NCBI RefSeq assembly: GCF_035994945.1
Contig: NZ_CP108677.1
Location: 3,472,001 to 3,536,000 of the forward strand
Length of the DNA: 64,000 bases
Direction: 5' to 3'
Source of the DNA: Streptomyces sp. NBC_01216
GTDB taxonomy: Bacteria; Actinomycetota; Actinomycetes; Streptomycetales; Streptomycetaceae
Part shown: piece after piece, positions 55,745-64,000 of the stretch
How the letters are laid out: each line of letters starts with the position of its first letter
Position numbering within the stretch: the stretch's first letter is position 1
The notes under the pieces: generated by a model
What the model saw: the letters and a program-made list of their open reading frames with translations, nothing else
The model's database searches: none
What the model was told of the DNA's origin: nothing
Translations under genes and position numbers: made by a program

Positions 55745-56710
55745 GTGAGCGACGTCCGTAACGTGATCATCATCGGCTCCGGGCCCGCGGGCTACACCGC
55801 CGCGCTCTACACAGCGCGTGCGTCGCTGAAGCCGCTGGTCTTCGAGGGTGCCGTCACCGCTGGTGGTGCCCTGATGAACACGACCGACGTGGAGAACTTC
55901 CCCGGCTTCCGTGACGGCATCATGGGCCCGGACCTAATGGACAACATGCGCGCCCAGGCCGAACGCTTCGGCGCCGAGCTGGTGCCGGACGACGTCATCG
56001 CCGTCGACCTGACCGGCGAGATCAAGACCGTCACGGACACCGCCGGCACCGTCCACCGTGCGAAGGCCGTCATCGTCACGACCGGCTCCCAGCACCGGAA
56101 GCTCGGGCTGCCCAACGAGGACGCGCTCTCCGGCCGAGGTGTCTCCTGGTGCGCCACCTGCGACGGATTCTTCTTCAAGGACCAGGACATCGCCGTCGTC
56201 GGTGGTGGTGACACAGCGATGGAGGAAGCCACCTTCCTGTCGCGCTTCGCCAAGTCCGTCACGATCGTCCACCGTCGGGACAGCCTGCGCGCCTCCAAGG
56301 CCATGCAGGAGCGCGCCTTCGCCGACCCGAAGATCAAGTTCGCCTGGGACAGCGAGGTGGCGGAGATCCATGGCGAGCAGAAGCTCTCGGGGCTGACTCT
56401 GCGCGACACCAAGAGCGGCGAGACCAGCGAGCTGGCGGTCACCGGACTCTTCATCGCCGTGGGCCACGACCCGCGCACCGAGCTCTTCAAGGGCCAGCTG
56501 GAGCTGGACGAGGAGGGCTACCTCAAGGTGGAGGCGCCCTCGACGCGCACCAACCTTTCCGGCGTCTTCGGCGCCGGTGACGTCGTCGACCACACCTACC
56601 GCCAGGCGATCACGGCTGCCGGCACCGGCTGCTCCTCCGCACTCGATGCCGAGCGCTTCCTGGCGGCCCTCGCCGACAACGAGAAGCTCGCCGAGACCCC
56701 TGCGGTCTGA
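55745..56710 (+). CDS. trxB: Thioredoxin-disulfide reductase
   Basis: 321-residue FAD/NADPH flavoenzyme reducing thioredoxin. FAD-binding [15 protein letters not shown] (11-25), active-site CATC (C136, C139) in SWCATCDGF, and NADPH-binding [12 protein letters not shown] are complete. The GTG start follows AGAGACGAGGAAGAAACCC. It is the first gene of trxB-trxA and driven by the SigR-type promoter. Confidence 0.98.
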   Translation: MSDVRNVIIIGSGPAGYTAALYTARASLKPLVFEGAVTAGGALMNTTDVENFPGFRDGIMGPDLMDNMRAQAERFGAELVPDDVIAVDLTGEIKTVTDTAGTVHRAKAVIVTTGSQHRKLGLPNEDALSGRGVSWCATCDGFFFKDQDIAVVGGGDTAMEEATFLSRFAKSVTIVHRRDSLRASKAMQERAFADPKIKFAWDSEVAEIHGEQKLSGLTLRDTKSGETSELAVTGLFIAVGHDPRTELFKGQLELDEEGYLKVEAPSTRTNLSGVFGAGDVVDHTYRQAITAAGTGCSSALDAERFLAALADNEKLAETPAV

Positions 56711-56760
56711 GCCTTCTCGCACCTCCCCACCCCACACCCCACGAAGTTAAGGAGGTCGCC

Positions 56761-57105
56761 GTGGCCGGCGCCCTGAAGACCGTGACCGACGCCAGCTTCG
56801 AGGACGACGTCCTCAAGAGCGACAAGCCCGTCCTGGTGGACTTCTGGGCCGCCTGGTGCGGACCGTGCCGCCAGATCGCCCCGTCGCTGGAGGCCATCGC
56901 CGCCGAGCACGGTGAGATCGAGATCGTGAAGCTGAACATCGACGAGAACCCCGCCACGGCCGCCAAGTACGGTGTCATGTCGATCCCGACGCTGAACGTC
57001 TACCAGAACGGCGAGGTAGTGAAGACCATCGTCGGCGCCAAGCCGAAGGCCGCGATCCTGCGCGACCTCCAGGACTTCGTCGGCGACGGCGTGACGAAGG
57101 CCTGA
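56761..57105 (+). CDS. trxA: Thioredoxin
   Basis: 114-residue thioredoxin with active site WCGPC (C33, C36) and the cis-Pro loop [12 protein letters not shown] 56761 has a very strong AAGGAGGTCGCC. It is 50 bp after trxB and co-transcribed. A parS begins 11 bp after the stop, then a long terminator. Confidence 0.98.
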   Translation: MAGALKTVTDASFEDDVLKSDKPVLVDFWAAWCGPCRQIAPSLEAIAAEHGEIEIVKLNIDENPATAAKYGVMSIPTLNVYQNGEVVKTIVGAKPKAAILRDLQDFVGDGVTKA

Positions 57106-57115
57106 TACGCCCGCT

Positions 57116-57129
57116 GTTTCACGTGAAAC
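57116..57129. other. parS site 8
   Basis: Perfect GTTTCACGTGAAAC directly before the trxA terminator; the last two bases are shared with the stem of that hairpin. Confidence 0.95.
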
Positions 57130-57170
57130 AGGAGAACGGCCCGCCTCGATGAGGCGGGCCGTTCTCCTGT
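57128..57170. terminator. Very strong bidirectional terminator between trxA and GNAT gene
   Basis: A 20-bp perfect stem starting ACAGGAGAACGGCCCGCCTC with a GAT triloop, serving both trxA and the convergent GNAT gene. Confidence 0.88.
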
Positions 57171-57183
57171 GTGGGCACCTGCC

Positions 57184-57801
57184 TCACAAGGGTCTGAGTG
57201 CGGGCTCTTTCTGCACGGCACCGAGAAGCCGGTCCAAGGCCATCTCGACGTCTTCCTTCCAGGAGAGCGTCGTGCGCAGCTCCAGCCTCAGCCGCGGATA
57301 CGTCGGATGATGTCGCACGGTCTTGAAGCCCACCGCCAACAGATGATCCGCGGGCAGCACACAGGCCGGCTCCTTCCAACGGGCGTCACCGAATGCCTCG
57401 ATCGCCTTGAACCCGCGTCGCAGCAGATCCTTGGCGACCGTCTGCACCATCGTCCGCCCGATCCCCTGCCCCTGATAAGCCGGCATGATCCAGGCGGTCA
57501 TCAGCTGCACCGCGTCCGCGGAAACCGGACTCGTGGGAAAGGCGGTGGAGCGAGGGACATACGCCGCAGGCGCGTACAGCACGAAGCCGACGGGCACCTC
57601 GTCGACGTAGACGACCCTTCCGCAGGAACCCCACTCCAACAGAACGGCGGAGATCCACGCTTCCTTCTCCAGCTCGGGTCTCCCCGCGTTCACCGCAGCC
57701 TCCCCGCTCACCGGGTCAAGCTCCCAGAAGACACAGGAGCGACACCGGCGTGGAAGGTCCGGAAGGTTGTCCAGCGTGAGTGGTACGAGCCGACGCCCCA
57801 C
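57184..57801 (-). CDS. GNAT-family N-acetyltransferase
   Basis: 205-residue GNAT. The acetyl-CoA loop is IMPAYQGQGIGRTMVQTVAK (about 110-129), and LLRRGFKAIEAFGDARW follows. The N-terminal RCRSCVFWELDPV is typical of a Streptomyces-type family found between trxA and parB, where M. tuberculosis carries cwlM. Substrate unknown. The GTG start at 57801 gives MGRRLVPLTLDNLPDLPRRC. Confidence 0.86.
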   Translation of the reverse strand: MGRRLVPLTLDNLPDLPRRCRSCVFWELDPVSGEAAVNAGRPELEKEAWISAVLLEWGSCGRVVYVDEVPVGFVLYAPAAYVPRSTAFPTSPVSADAVQLMTAWIMPAYQGQGIGRTMVQTVAKDLLRRGFKAIEAFGDARWKEPACVLPADHLLAVGFKTVRHHPTYPRLRLELRTTLSWKEDVEMALDRLLGAVQKEPALRPL

Positions 57802-57898
57802 GGCTGTTCCTCTCTTCCCACTGCCTTCGCAGCACGGATTGCCTCACAGAATCGTATCGATGGGACGTTCGGGGCGATACCGCACCCAGGCAAAGGGA

Positions 57899-57933
57899 CG
57901 GGCCGCGCCCCGGCTTCACCGGAACACGGCCCG
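57899..57933 (-). terminator. Possible hairpin terminator after parB
   Basis: CGGGCCG / CGGCCCG arms with an inner CCGG-CTTCA-CCGG hairpin, 20 bp beyond the parB stop. Confidence 0.45.
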
Positions 57934-57952
57934 CGGGAGACGGCCGAAGGGC

Positions 57953-59059
57953 TCAGCCGTCACCATCCTCCTCGGCATGCTCGGAACTCCCCTGGTCCAT
58001 GACGCGCCCCTCCCCAGGGGCCAGTGTCGAAAGAATCCGCTCCAGATCGTCCATCGAGGCGAACTCGACGACGATCTTTCCCTTCTTCTGTCCCAGATCG
58101 ACCTTCACCCGTGTCTCGAAGCGATCGGAGAGACGGGAAGCCAGCTCGGTCAGGGCGGGGGAGACACGCGCTCCGGCTCGCGGCCCCTTCGGCTTGACCG
58201 CCGCCGTCGGCTCCGAGCCCATCAGGGTCACGATCTCCTCGACCGCACGAACCGACAGCCCCTCGGCGACGATCCGGTACGCCAGCTTGTCCTGGGTCTC
58301 CGGGTCGTCCACGGAGAGCAGGGCCCGAGCGTGCCCCGCCGACAGCACACCAGCGGCAACGCGCCGCTGTACCGGGGGAGACAGGCGCAGCAGACGCAGG
58401 GTGTTGGAGACCTGAGGTCGCGAACGCCCGATACGGTCGGCCAGCTGGTCGTGCGTGCAGTTGAAGTCCTTCAGCAACTGGTCGTAGGCCGCGGCCTCTT
58501 CCAACGGGTTCAACTGCGCCCGGTGAAGGTTCTCCAGGAGCGCGTCCAGGAGGAGCTTCTCGTCGTCCGTGGCCCGGACGATCGCGGGGATGCGCTCCAG
58601 GCCGGCCTCACGGCAGGCCCTCCAGCGACGCTCGCCCATGATCAGTTCATAGCGCTCGACGCCGAGCTGCCGAACGACGACGGGCTGGAGCAGACCGACT
58701 TCCTTGATGGAGGTGACCAGCTCCGCGAGCGCGTCCTCGTCGAAGACTTCACGCGGCTGCCGTGGGTTGGGCGTGATGGAGTCCAACGGCAGCTCGGCGA
58801 AGTGCGCTCCGGCAGGAGACTCCGGTTCGACCTCCGCGGGGCTCTCCATCCGAGGGGCCACCGGGTCCGGGGACGGGGTGCTCTGGGGGAGGGTGGCCAC
58901 CTTGGCGGCTGCCACCCCTCGATCGGAGGACAGCACCGAGGCTGCCCCGACCGAGGCTGAGCCCGTAACCGCTCCGACCGCCGGCACCTGCCGCTCCTGG
59001 GGAGCCGCAGGAATCAGCGCACCGAGCCCACGCCCCAATCCCCTACGTCGCTCGCTCAC
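57953..59059 (-). CDS. parB: Chromosome partitioning protein ParB
   Basis: 368-residue CTP-dependent DNA-sliding clamp that loads at parS and organises the origin region. The N-terminal CTPase domain has the [15 protein letters not shown] box and the [12 protein letters not shown] motif. The central DNA-binding domain has [20 protein letters not shown], and the C-terminal dimerisation domain is at the end. The N-terminal 75 residues are variable (Pro/Ala/Ser-rich). The ATG overlaps the parA stop by 4 bp. Its targets are the parS copies in this window. Confidence 0.98.
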   Translation of the reverse strand: MSERRRGLGRGLGALIPAAPQERQVPAVGAVTGSASVGAASVLSSDRGVAAAKVATLPQSTPSPDPVAPRMESPAEVEPESPAGAHFAELPLDSITPNPRQPREVFDEDALAELVTSIKEVGLLQPVVVRQLGVERYELIMGERRWRACREAGLERIPAIVRATDDEKLLLDALLENLHRAQLNPLEEAAAYDQLLKDFNCTHDQLADRIGRSRPQVSNTLRLLRLSPPVQRRVAAGVLSAGHARALLSVDDPETQDKLAYRIVAEGLSVRAVEEIVTLMGSEPTAAVKPKGPRAGARVSPALTELASRLSDRFETRVKVDLGQKKGKIVVEFASMDDLERILSTLAPGEGRVMDQGSSEHAEEDGDG

Positions 59060-60309
59060 TGGATCCCCTCCGACATGTTGCTCTGGTTGCTCTGGTGGCC
59101 CACGTGGGCGTGCTGGGTGTCGTAGCGGATACCGACCCCGCGCAGGGCGATCTCACGGGCTGCCTCAAGATACGACAGCGCTCCACTGGAGCCGGGATCG
59201 TAGGTGAGGACGGTCTGCCCGTAGCTCGGTGCCTCCGAGATACGGACCGATCGCGGAATGCTGGTGCGCAGGACCTCTTCACCGAAGTGACTGCGCACCT
59301 CGTCCGCCACCTGTGAGGCGAGCCTGGTCCGGCCGTCGTACATCGTGAGCAGAATCGTCGAGACGTGGAGCGAGGGGTTGAGATGCCCCCTCACGAGCTC
59401 GACGTTCCGGAGGAGCTGGCCCAGTCCCTCCAGCGCGTAGTACTCGCACTGGATCGGGATCAGCACCTCGGCTCCCGCCACCATCGCGTTGACCGTGAGC
59501 AGACCCAGCGAGGGCGGGCAGTCGATCAGGATGTAGTCCAGAGGCTGCTCGTATGCCTGGATCGCGCGCTGAAGCCGGCTTTCCCGAGCCACCAGGGACA
59601 CCAGCTCGATCTCCGCACCGGCGAGATCGATGGTGGCAGGGGCACAGAAAAGACCCTCCACGTCCTGGACGGGCTGGACCACGTCGGAGAGAGGCTTGCT
59701 TTCGACCAGCACGTCGTAGATCGAGGGGACCTCGGCATGGTGATCAACACCCAGGGCCGTCGAGGCATTGCCCTGCGGGTCGAGGTCGACGACCAGGACC
59801 CGGGCGCCGTGCAAGGCCAGGGAGGCGGCGAGGTTGACCGTGGTGGTCGTCTTCCCCACTCCGCCCTTCTGGTTGGCGACCACCATGACGCGTGTCTGGG
59901 GAGGCCGGGGGAGCCCCTCACCGGCTCGACCCAACGCCTCTACGGCGAGTTGGGCAGCACGACCAATGGGGGTGTCGTCCATCGGGGGCGGTGTTTCACG
60001 TGAAACATCCTCCCCCAGCGATTCGGTTCGGGGACCGGGGACCGGTTCGGTCATCGGTCCCGCGATGTTGGCGTCGGACCGCAAGGATTCACTCTCCTCG
60101 GCTTCAGGCTCGCGATGCAGAGAGCCTGCCATGCTTTCGGGGTCGTGAACCAGCGAGGCCCCTGGTTCTGTGGGTGAATACACCTCTGTGGACAATCCCG
60201 TCACCCGCGCGGGGGGCTTTGCGGGGGGTTTGCGGTCCCGGGGCGTGGCAGCCGCGCGACCGCGGCTGATGATCCCCTGCAGCAGTGAGCGACGTTTCAC
60301 GTGAAACAC
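59056..60309 (-). CDS. parA: Chromosome partitioning ATPase ParA
   Basis: Deviant Walker ATPase that, with ParB, segregates chromosomes during sporulation septation. Motif [20 protein letters not shown] (signature Lys present) and the [12 protein letters not shown] loop are complete. If it begins at GTG 60309 ([10 protein letters not shown]) the protein is 417 residues. A start at ATG 60132 ([10 protein letters not shown]) gives 358, close to the usual ParA length. Neither has a strong Shine-Dalgarno. The extension is Arg/Pro-rich and contains a DnaA box and parS at its start. A second parS lies within the gene. Confidence 0.95.
   Translation of the reverse strand: MFHVKRRSLLQGIISRGRAAATPRDRKPPAKPPARVTGLSTEVYSPTEPGASLVHDPESMAGSLHREPEAEESESLRSDANIAGPMTEPVPGPRTESLGEDVSRETPPPMDDTPIGRAAQLAVEALGRAGEGLPRPPQTRVMVVANQKGGVGKTTTTVNLAASLALHGARVLVVDLDPQGNASTALGVDHHAEVPSIYDVLVESKPLSDVVQPVQDVEGLFCAPATIDLAGAEIELVSLVARESRLQRAIQAYEQPLDYILIDCPPSLGLLTVNAMVAGAEVLIPIQCEYYALEGLGQLLRNVELVRGHLNPSLHVSTILLTMYDGRTRLASQVADEVRSHFGEEVLRTSIPRSVRISEAPSYGQTVLTYDPGSSGALSYLEAAREIALRGVGIRYDTQHAHVGHQSNQSNMSEGIQ
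59993..60006. other. parS site 9, inside parA
   Basis: Perfect GTTTCACGTGAAAC, read in frame as DVSRET in a disordered segment before the ATPase domain. Confidence 0.95.
60187..60195. promoter_or_regulatory. DnaA box near the parA 5' end
   Basis: TGTGGACAA, the reverse complement of TTGTCCACA. It lies in the 5' extension of parA, upstream of the internal ATG at 60132. Confidence 0.5.
60294..60307. other. parS site 10, at the 5' end of parA
   Basis: Perfect GTTTCACGTGAAAC spanning the first codons of the long parA form (MFHVK). Confidence 0.95.
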
Positions 60310-60399
60310 GATGCACTCGCCGTTGATCCGGGACTGCTCGACACTCCGAAAAGGGTACGTATGACAACGGGTAAGGATCAGTAAGGCCGTATCGGCGTC

Positions 60400-61116
60400 T
60401 CAGCGACGGCGTCGCGTCCTGCTCGGACGTGCGGCCTTGGCCCGCTTGGCAGCGAACCTCACGCCACCCGGGCTCTCGCCGACCTCTACCCGGACGACTG
60501 TCGTCATGGGGTCCACGACTCCCTCGCCGACCTGGAGGACCGAGGTCTCCACCACACCGAGCTTGGCGAGCGCGGCACGGGCACCTTGGATCTCCTCCTC
60601 GGCCGTGTCGCCCTTGAGGGCGAGCATCTCCCCGTAGGGACGGAGCAGAGGCACGCCCCAGCCCGCGAGCCGGTCGAGCGGGGCCACGGCGCGGGCGGTG
60701 ACGACATGTACCGGGGGGACCTTGCCCAGCATCTCCTCGGCACGCCCACGGACGACCGTCACATGGTCCAGCCCCAGCAGTTCCACGACCTCCTGCAGAA
60801 AATTGGTCCGCCGGAGCAGCGGTTCGAGGAGCGTGATCTTCAGGTCGGGCCGGACGAGGGCCAGGGGAATACCGGGAAGACCGGCACCCGAACCGACATC
60901 GCAGACCGAGACCCCCTCAGGGACCACCTCGGAGAGCACCGCACAGTTCAGCAGATGTCGCTCCCACAGACGGGGGACCTCACGGGGACCGATCAGCCCT
61001 CGCCTGACTCCCGCGTCCGCGAGGAGCTCCGCGTAGCGCACGGCCTCCGGGAAGTACTCACCGAATACCGCCCGTGCCTGCTCAGGCGCAGGGGGGAGCT
61101 CCGCTGCCTCCGTCAC
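60400..61116 (-). CDS. rsmG: 16S rRNA (guanine527-N7)-methyltransferase
   Basis: 238-residue SAM-dependent methyltransferase of 16S rRNA G527 (GidB). SAM motif VCDVGSGAGLPGIPLALVRP is complete, and LLEPLLRRTNFLQEVVELLG follows. Loss of rsmG gives low-level streptomycin resistance in Streptomyces. GTG 61116 (VTEAAELPPAPEQAR) has GGAAGGA; an upstream in-frame ATG at 61140 gives 8 extra residues. It is between jag and parA, 90 bp before parA. Confidence 0.97.
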   Translation of the reverse strand: MTEAAELPPAPEQARAVFGEYFPEAVRYAELLADAGVRRGLIGPREVPRLWERHLLNCAVLSEVVPEGVSVCDVGSGAGLPGIPLALVRPDLKITLLEPLLRRTNFLQEVVELLGLDHVTVVRGRAEEMLGKVPPVHVVTARAVAPLDRLAGWGVPLLRPYGEMLALKGDTAEEEIQGARAALAKLGVVETSVLQVGEGVVDPMTTVVRVEVGESPGGVRFAAKRAKAARPSRTRRRR

Positions 61117-61189
61117 GGGAACCGTCCTTCCGTTTCGCACGCGTGCTGTCCGAACGCACTGTGGTGGCTGACTATCAGGCTGACAAAGA

Positions 61190-61219
61190 TCGGCCCCGCC
61201 TGCGAGCAGACGGGGCCGA
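61190..61219 (-). terminator. Hairpin between jag and rsmG
   Basis: 9-bp stem TCGGCCCCG / CGGGGCCGA with an inner CTGC-GA-GCAG extension, 14 bp after the jag stop. It may end or attenuate the rpmH-jag transcript before rsmG. Confidence 0.6.
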
Positions 61220-61233
61220 CACTGCGAGGGGGC

Positions 61234-61746
61234 TCAGACAGGGAGGACGACGACGAAGCGCTGCGGCTCCTCGCCTTCGGACTCACTGCGCAGACCCGCG
61301 GCGGCGACCGCGTCGTGCACGACCTTGCGCTCGAACGGCGTCATCGGGTCCAGCTTCACCGGGGCGCCGGTCGACTTGGCCTCGGACGCCGCCTTGGCAC
61401 CGATCTCGGCGAGCTCGGCACGCTTCTTGGCACGGAACCCACTGATGTCGAGCATCAGCCGGCTACGATCGCCGGTCTCCCGGTGCACGGCCAGCCGGGT
61501 CAGCTCCTGGAGCGCCTCCAGCACCTCGCCGTCGCGGCCCACGAGCTTCTGGAGGTCCCGGCTGCTCGCGTCGCTGACGATCGAGACCGCGGCCCGGTCC
61601 GCCTCGACGTCCATGTCGATGTCACCGTCGAGGTCCGCGATGTCGAGCAGACCCTCGAGGTAGTCGGCCGCGATCTCACCCTCCTGTTCCAGGCGGGTGA
61701 GGGTGTCGCCACCCTCTGCGGCGGCGGTGGTGGTGCCTTCCGTCAC
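61234..61746 (-). CDS. jag: Jag/KhpB-family R3H-KH RNA-binding protein
   Basis: 170 residues: KH-like domain (about 45-105, with GRDGEVLEALQELTRLAVHR) and a C-terminal R3H domain (LDPMTPFERKVVHDAVAAAG). RNA-binding protein, conserved beside yidC; in other bacteria, KhpB affects cell division and membrane biogenesis. GTG 61746 has AGAAGGAG upstream, 13 bp after yidC. Confidence 0.94.
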   Translation of the reverse strand: MTEGTTTAAAEGGDTLTRLEQEGEIAADYLEGLLDIADLDGDIDMDVEADRAAVSIVSDASSRDLQKLVGRDGEVLEALQELTRLAVHRETGDRSRLMLDISGFRAKKRAELAEIGAKAASEAKSTGAPVKLDPMTPFERKVVHDAVAAAGLRSESEGEEPQRFVVVLPV

Positions 61747-61759
61747 GGATCGACTCCTT

Positions 61760-63070
61760 CTACTTCTTGGAAGACGGGTGCTTGGGCCGCTGCTGGCCCT
61801 TGCGCTGACCGGACTTGGCCTGGCGGGAGGGCCCGGAGTTCGCACGGCTGGGCCGTACGGACTGGTCGCCCGAAGCCTCGTTCGCCGTGTCCTCGGCGTC
61901 CTGGGGCTTCTTCTCCAGCGAGGTGGTGGGCTCAGCCGAAGCGTCGTCGGGCTCCTCGCCCTTGTCCTCGGCGCCCTTCGGCATACCGGGGTGGGCGGCG
62001 GCCTGGCGCTTCGCCTTGGTCTGGCGCTTGGGCTGCTGACGCTTGGCCGCGCCGGCGCCCTCGGCCTCGGAGGCGGCCGTGTCGCTCTTGATCACGGTGC
62101 CGTCCGCCTGGGCGGCGAACCCGGCCTTGGCGAGGCCGGTGAAGAAGCGGCGCTCGTTCTCGTTGCGGTCGCCGCCCTTGGCGACGATGACCTTCACGAT
62201 GGTCTTCCGGCGACGGCCGCGCACCTCACCGTGCGAGGTGACGCTCTTCAGCAGTCGCTGCAGGTAGGCGTCCTGCGCCTTGCTGCCCGGGGTCGGGTTC
62301 TGGTTGATCACGTACATCTGCTGGCCCATGGTCCACACGTTCGTGGTCAGCCAGTAGACGAGCACACCGACGGGGAAGTTGATGCCCATGACGGCGAAGA
62401 TCAGCGGGAAGATGTACATCAGCATCTTCTGCTGCTGCATGTACGGCGTCTTCACCGAGAGGTCGACGTTCTTCATCATCAGCTGGCGCTGGGTGAAGAA
62501 CTGCGAGGCCGACATCATGATGATCATGACCGCGGTGACGACGCGGACCGCGGTCACCGAAGCGTCCAGAGCGGCGACCTCGGCGGCGGTGTCGGTGAAC
62601 TTCGAGGCCAGCGGGGCGCCGAAGATGTGCGCCTGACGGGCGCTCTCCAGCAGGGGCTGGTCGATGACACCGATCGTCTTGCCCTCGGCGATGTGGGAGA
62701 GCACGGCGTACAGCGCGAAGAAGAACGGCGACTGCGCCAGGATGGGAAGGCACGAGGAGAGCGGGTTGGTTCCCGTCTCCTTGTACAGCTTCATCATCTC
62801 TTCGGACTGACGCTGCTTGTCGCTCTTGTAGCGCTCCTGGATCGCCTTCATCTTCGGCTGGAGCGCCTGCATGTTCCGGGTCGACTTGATCTGCTTGACG
62901 AACAGCGGGATCAGACAGATCCGGATCAGCACCACCAGGGACACGATCGACAGGCCCCAGGCCCAGCCCGTGTCAGGCCCGAAGATCGCCCCGTACAGCT
63001 CGTGGAACCGGACGATCACCCATGAGACAGGTGTGGTGATGAAGCTGAAAAAATTGGCAATCGTGTCCAC
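61760..63070 (-). CDS. yidC: Membrane protein insertase YidC
   Basis: 436-residue YidC/Oxa1-family insertase. Five membrane segments are seen, beginning [20 protein letters not shown] (with the positively charged groove Arg) and [14 protein letters not shown]. The long periplasmic domain of E. coli YidC is absent, as in Gram-positives. The C-terminal 150 residues are charged, Lys/Gln-rich and likely bind the ribosome. GTG 63070, 3 bp after yidD. Confidence 0.97.
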   Translation of the reverse strand: MDTIANFFSFITTPVSWVIVRFHELYGAIFGPDTGWAWGLSIVSLVVLIRICLIPLFVKQIKSTRNMQALQPKMKAIQERYKSDKQRQSEEMMKLYKETGTNPLSSCLPILAQSPFFFALYAVLSHIAEGKTIGVIDQPLLESARQAHIFGAPLASKFTDTAAEVAALDASVTAVRVVTAVMIIMMSASQFFTQRQLMMKNVDLSVKTPYMQQQKMLMYIFPLIFAVMGINFPVGVLVYWLTTNVWTMGQQMYVINQNPTPGSKAQDAYLQRLLKSVTSHGEVRGRRRKTIVKVIVAKGGDRNENERRFFTGLAKAGFAAQADGTVIKSDTAASEAEGAGAAKRQQPKRQTKAKRQAAAHPGMPKGAEDKGEEPDDASAEPTTSLEKKPQDAEDTANEASGDQSVRPSRANSGPSRQAKSGQRKGQQRPKHPSSKK

Positions 63071-63073
63071 TAA

Positions 63074-63400
63074 TCAGGCTCCTTGAGCATTGGGCGAGGT
63101 CTCTGCGGCCGGGCTCGTCTCGGCGGTGGACCCGCCCGTGTCGCCGCGCAGTGCGTTCCGCAGCATTTCGTGCCAGCGAGGACGCTTGCGTGCGGGGACA
63201 TGGTCCACGCCGCCGGGCGACCACGGGTTGCACCGCAGGATGCGCCAGGCGGTCAGGGCTGTGCCCTTGATCGCGCCATGCCGGTCGATGGCCGTGAATC
63301 CATAGTGGGAACACGACGGGTAGTACCGGCAGACGGGCCCGAGGAGCGGGCTGATCGTCCACTGGTACAGCTTGATGAGAGCCAGCAGCGGGTACTTCAT
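63074..63400 (-). CDS. yidD: Membrane protein insertion efficiency factor YidD
   Basis: 108-residue Yid[21 protein letters not shown], with the family motif [19 protein letters not shown] and a C-terminal [13 protein letters not shown]. It is thought to help YidC insertion. Its ATG overlaps the rnpA stop by 4 bp, so translation is coupled. Confidence 0.94.
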   Translation of the reverse strand: MKYPLLALIKLYQWTISPLLGPVCRYYPSCSHYGFTAIDRHGAIKGTALTAWRILRCNPWSPGGVDHVPARKRPRWHEMLRNALRGDTGGSTAETSPAAETSPNAQGA

Positions 63401-63768
63401 CGCGCGCCCCCTCCCAGGAGCCGCTGGAGAGCGGCGTCCAGGTCTCGGGCCAGCTGAGCGTGATCGGCGTCACCGGCTCCGGGCAACGCCCGTACGACCA
63501 CCAGGCTACCGGGGGGCAGCTCGGACAGCCGATCGCGGACGAGGTGGCGGAGCCGACGCTTCACCTGGGTGCGTACGACCGCTCCGCCTACGGCCTTGCT
63601 CACGACGAAACCCGCACGCGTCGGGGAAGCGCTCTCCCCAGGCGCGTGCGGGTCCGTTGCACCGCTGCGTAGGTGGACGACGAGGAGTGGGCGACCGGCC
63701 CGGCGCCCTCGGCGTACCGCGGTTGCGAAGTCCTCGCGCCGCCTCAGCCGATTCTCGGTAGGCAGCAC
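63397..63768 (-). CDS. rnpA: Ribonuclease P protein component
   Basis: 123-residue protein subunit of RNase P, which matures tRNA 5' ends. The RNR motif segment reads [20 protein letters not shown], and [20 protein letters not shown] opens it. GTG 63768 lies 21 bp after rpmH. Confidence 0.95.
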   Translation of the reverse strand: MLPTENRLRRREDFATAVRRGRRAGRPLLVVHLRSGATDPHAPGESASPTRAGFVVSKAVGGAVVRTQVKRRLRHLVRDRLSELPPGSLVVVRALPGAGDADHAQLARDLDAALQRLLGGGAR

Positions 63769-63789
63769 GTCATGACCTGTTGAAGCGGA

Positions 63790-63927
63790 TCAGGCGGACA
63801 GGCTCGAACGACCCTTGGCGCGGCGGTTCGCCAGGATGGCGCGGCCGGCGCGCGTGCGCATCCGCAGGCGGAAGCCGTGGGTCTTGGCGCGACGACGGTT
63901 GTTCGGCTGGAAGGTGCGCTTGCTCAC
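63790..63927 (-). CDS. rpmH: 50S ribosomal protein L34
   Basis: 45-residue L34, [20 protein letters not shown], ending RSSLSA. Start is GTG at 63927. It is first in the rpmH-rnpA-yidD-yidC-jag-rsmG run. In Streptomyces the divergent neighbour on the other side is dnaA, followed by oriC, which would lie beyond the window. Confidence 0.97.
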   Translation of the reverse strand: MSKRTFQPNNRRRAKTHGFRLRMRTRAGRAILANRRAKGRSSLSA

Positions 63928-64000
63928 TCGGGGGCTCCAGAAATGATTCGTGTGGTGGCGGGACATCGCCTGGCTGTCACCGTGCGCCCACGAGTAGCTC
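63928..64000. other. Right edge: rpmH leader
   Basis: 73 bp upstream of rpmH at the window end, probably promoter sequence between rpmH and dnaA. No DnaA box is visible in this short piece. Confidence 0.4.

Noticed and set aside
63928..64000. oriC within the window
   Set aside because: Only 73 bp remain beyond rpmH and no DnaA-box cluster is visible; in Streptomyces oriC is between dnaA and dnaN, outside this window.

Overview
The window is a stretch of Streptomyces chromosome immediately beside the replication origin. Evidence: very high G+C with strong GC3 bias; frequent GTG/TTG starts; Streptomyces developmental genes (ssgA, ssgR); and at the right end the block rpmH-rnpA-yidD-yidC-jag-rsmG-parA-parB, which in actinobacteria adjoins dnaA/oriC. 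oriC itself is not in the window and should lie just beyond base 64000. Nine perfect ParB sites (parS, GTTTCACGTGAAAC) and one degenerate copy are scattered through it. Gene order resembles the S. coelicolor oriC flank as I recall it; no database was searched.

Layout from left to right. 1-5.6 kb: cytochrome bd oxidase operon cydA-cydB-cydCD (minus strand, cydCD cut by the left edge) with a Rex-type redox operator in front. 5.6-11.4 kb: a frameshifted cyclophilin-like pseudogene, hisC, two strong DnaA boxes, a LacI-type regulator, a metallophosphatase and a small membrane protein. 11.7-13.6 kb: thiC with its TPP riboswitch. 13.7-16.6 kb: a YibE/F membrane protein and the sporulation pair ssgR-ssgA. 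16.9-22.6 kb: a DUF5326 membrane protein, cupin, holin-like protein, a ptpA-type tyrosine phosphatase overlapping a cystathionine gamma-lyase, a LysR regulator, a NUDIX hydrolase and a flavohemoprotein.

22.6-29.9 kb is the accessory part: two acetyltransferases, a beta-lactamase-like serine hydrolase, an exact tandem of two 169-bp repeat units carrying a small ORF, an orphan GyrB-like ATPase, a frameshifted methyltransferase, a complete IS256-family element, and the 5' stub of a TnsA-like transposase gene cut by that element. This is the only region with clear signs of transfer and decay.

29.9-43.4 kb returns to core genes: dnaB with DnaA boxes in its promoter region, a MATE exporter, the rpsF-ssb-rpsR-rplI operon, femX with an alanine-racemase-like partner, a GT87 membrane glycosyltransferase, a bifunctional penicillin-binding protein, and a PadR regulator with a perfect palindromic operator. 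43.5-64 kb: inositol-phosphate synthase, an MFS transporter, a double parS site, CCA tRNA nucleotidyltransferase, a large DUF6049 protein, murJ, a pseudokinase, an ECF sigma factor with its anti-sigma factor, trxB-trxA behind a textbook SigR promoter, a GNAT protein, and then parB-parA through rpmH.

Functional themes are chromosome segregation and replication (parAB, parS, dnaB, DnaA boxes), cell-wall assembly (femX, PBP, murJ, pseudokinase), sporulation division (ssgRA) and redox control (cyd/Rex, trxBA/SigR). Starts were chosen by ribosome-binding site, family N-terminus and overlap with neighbours; where this was ambiguous I say so.
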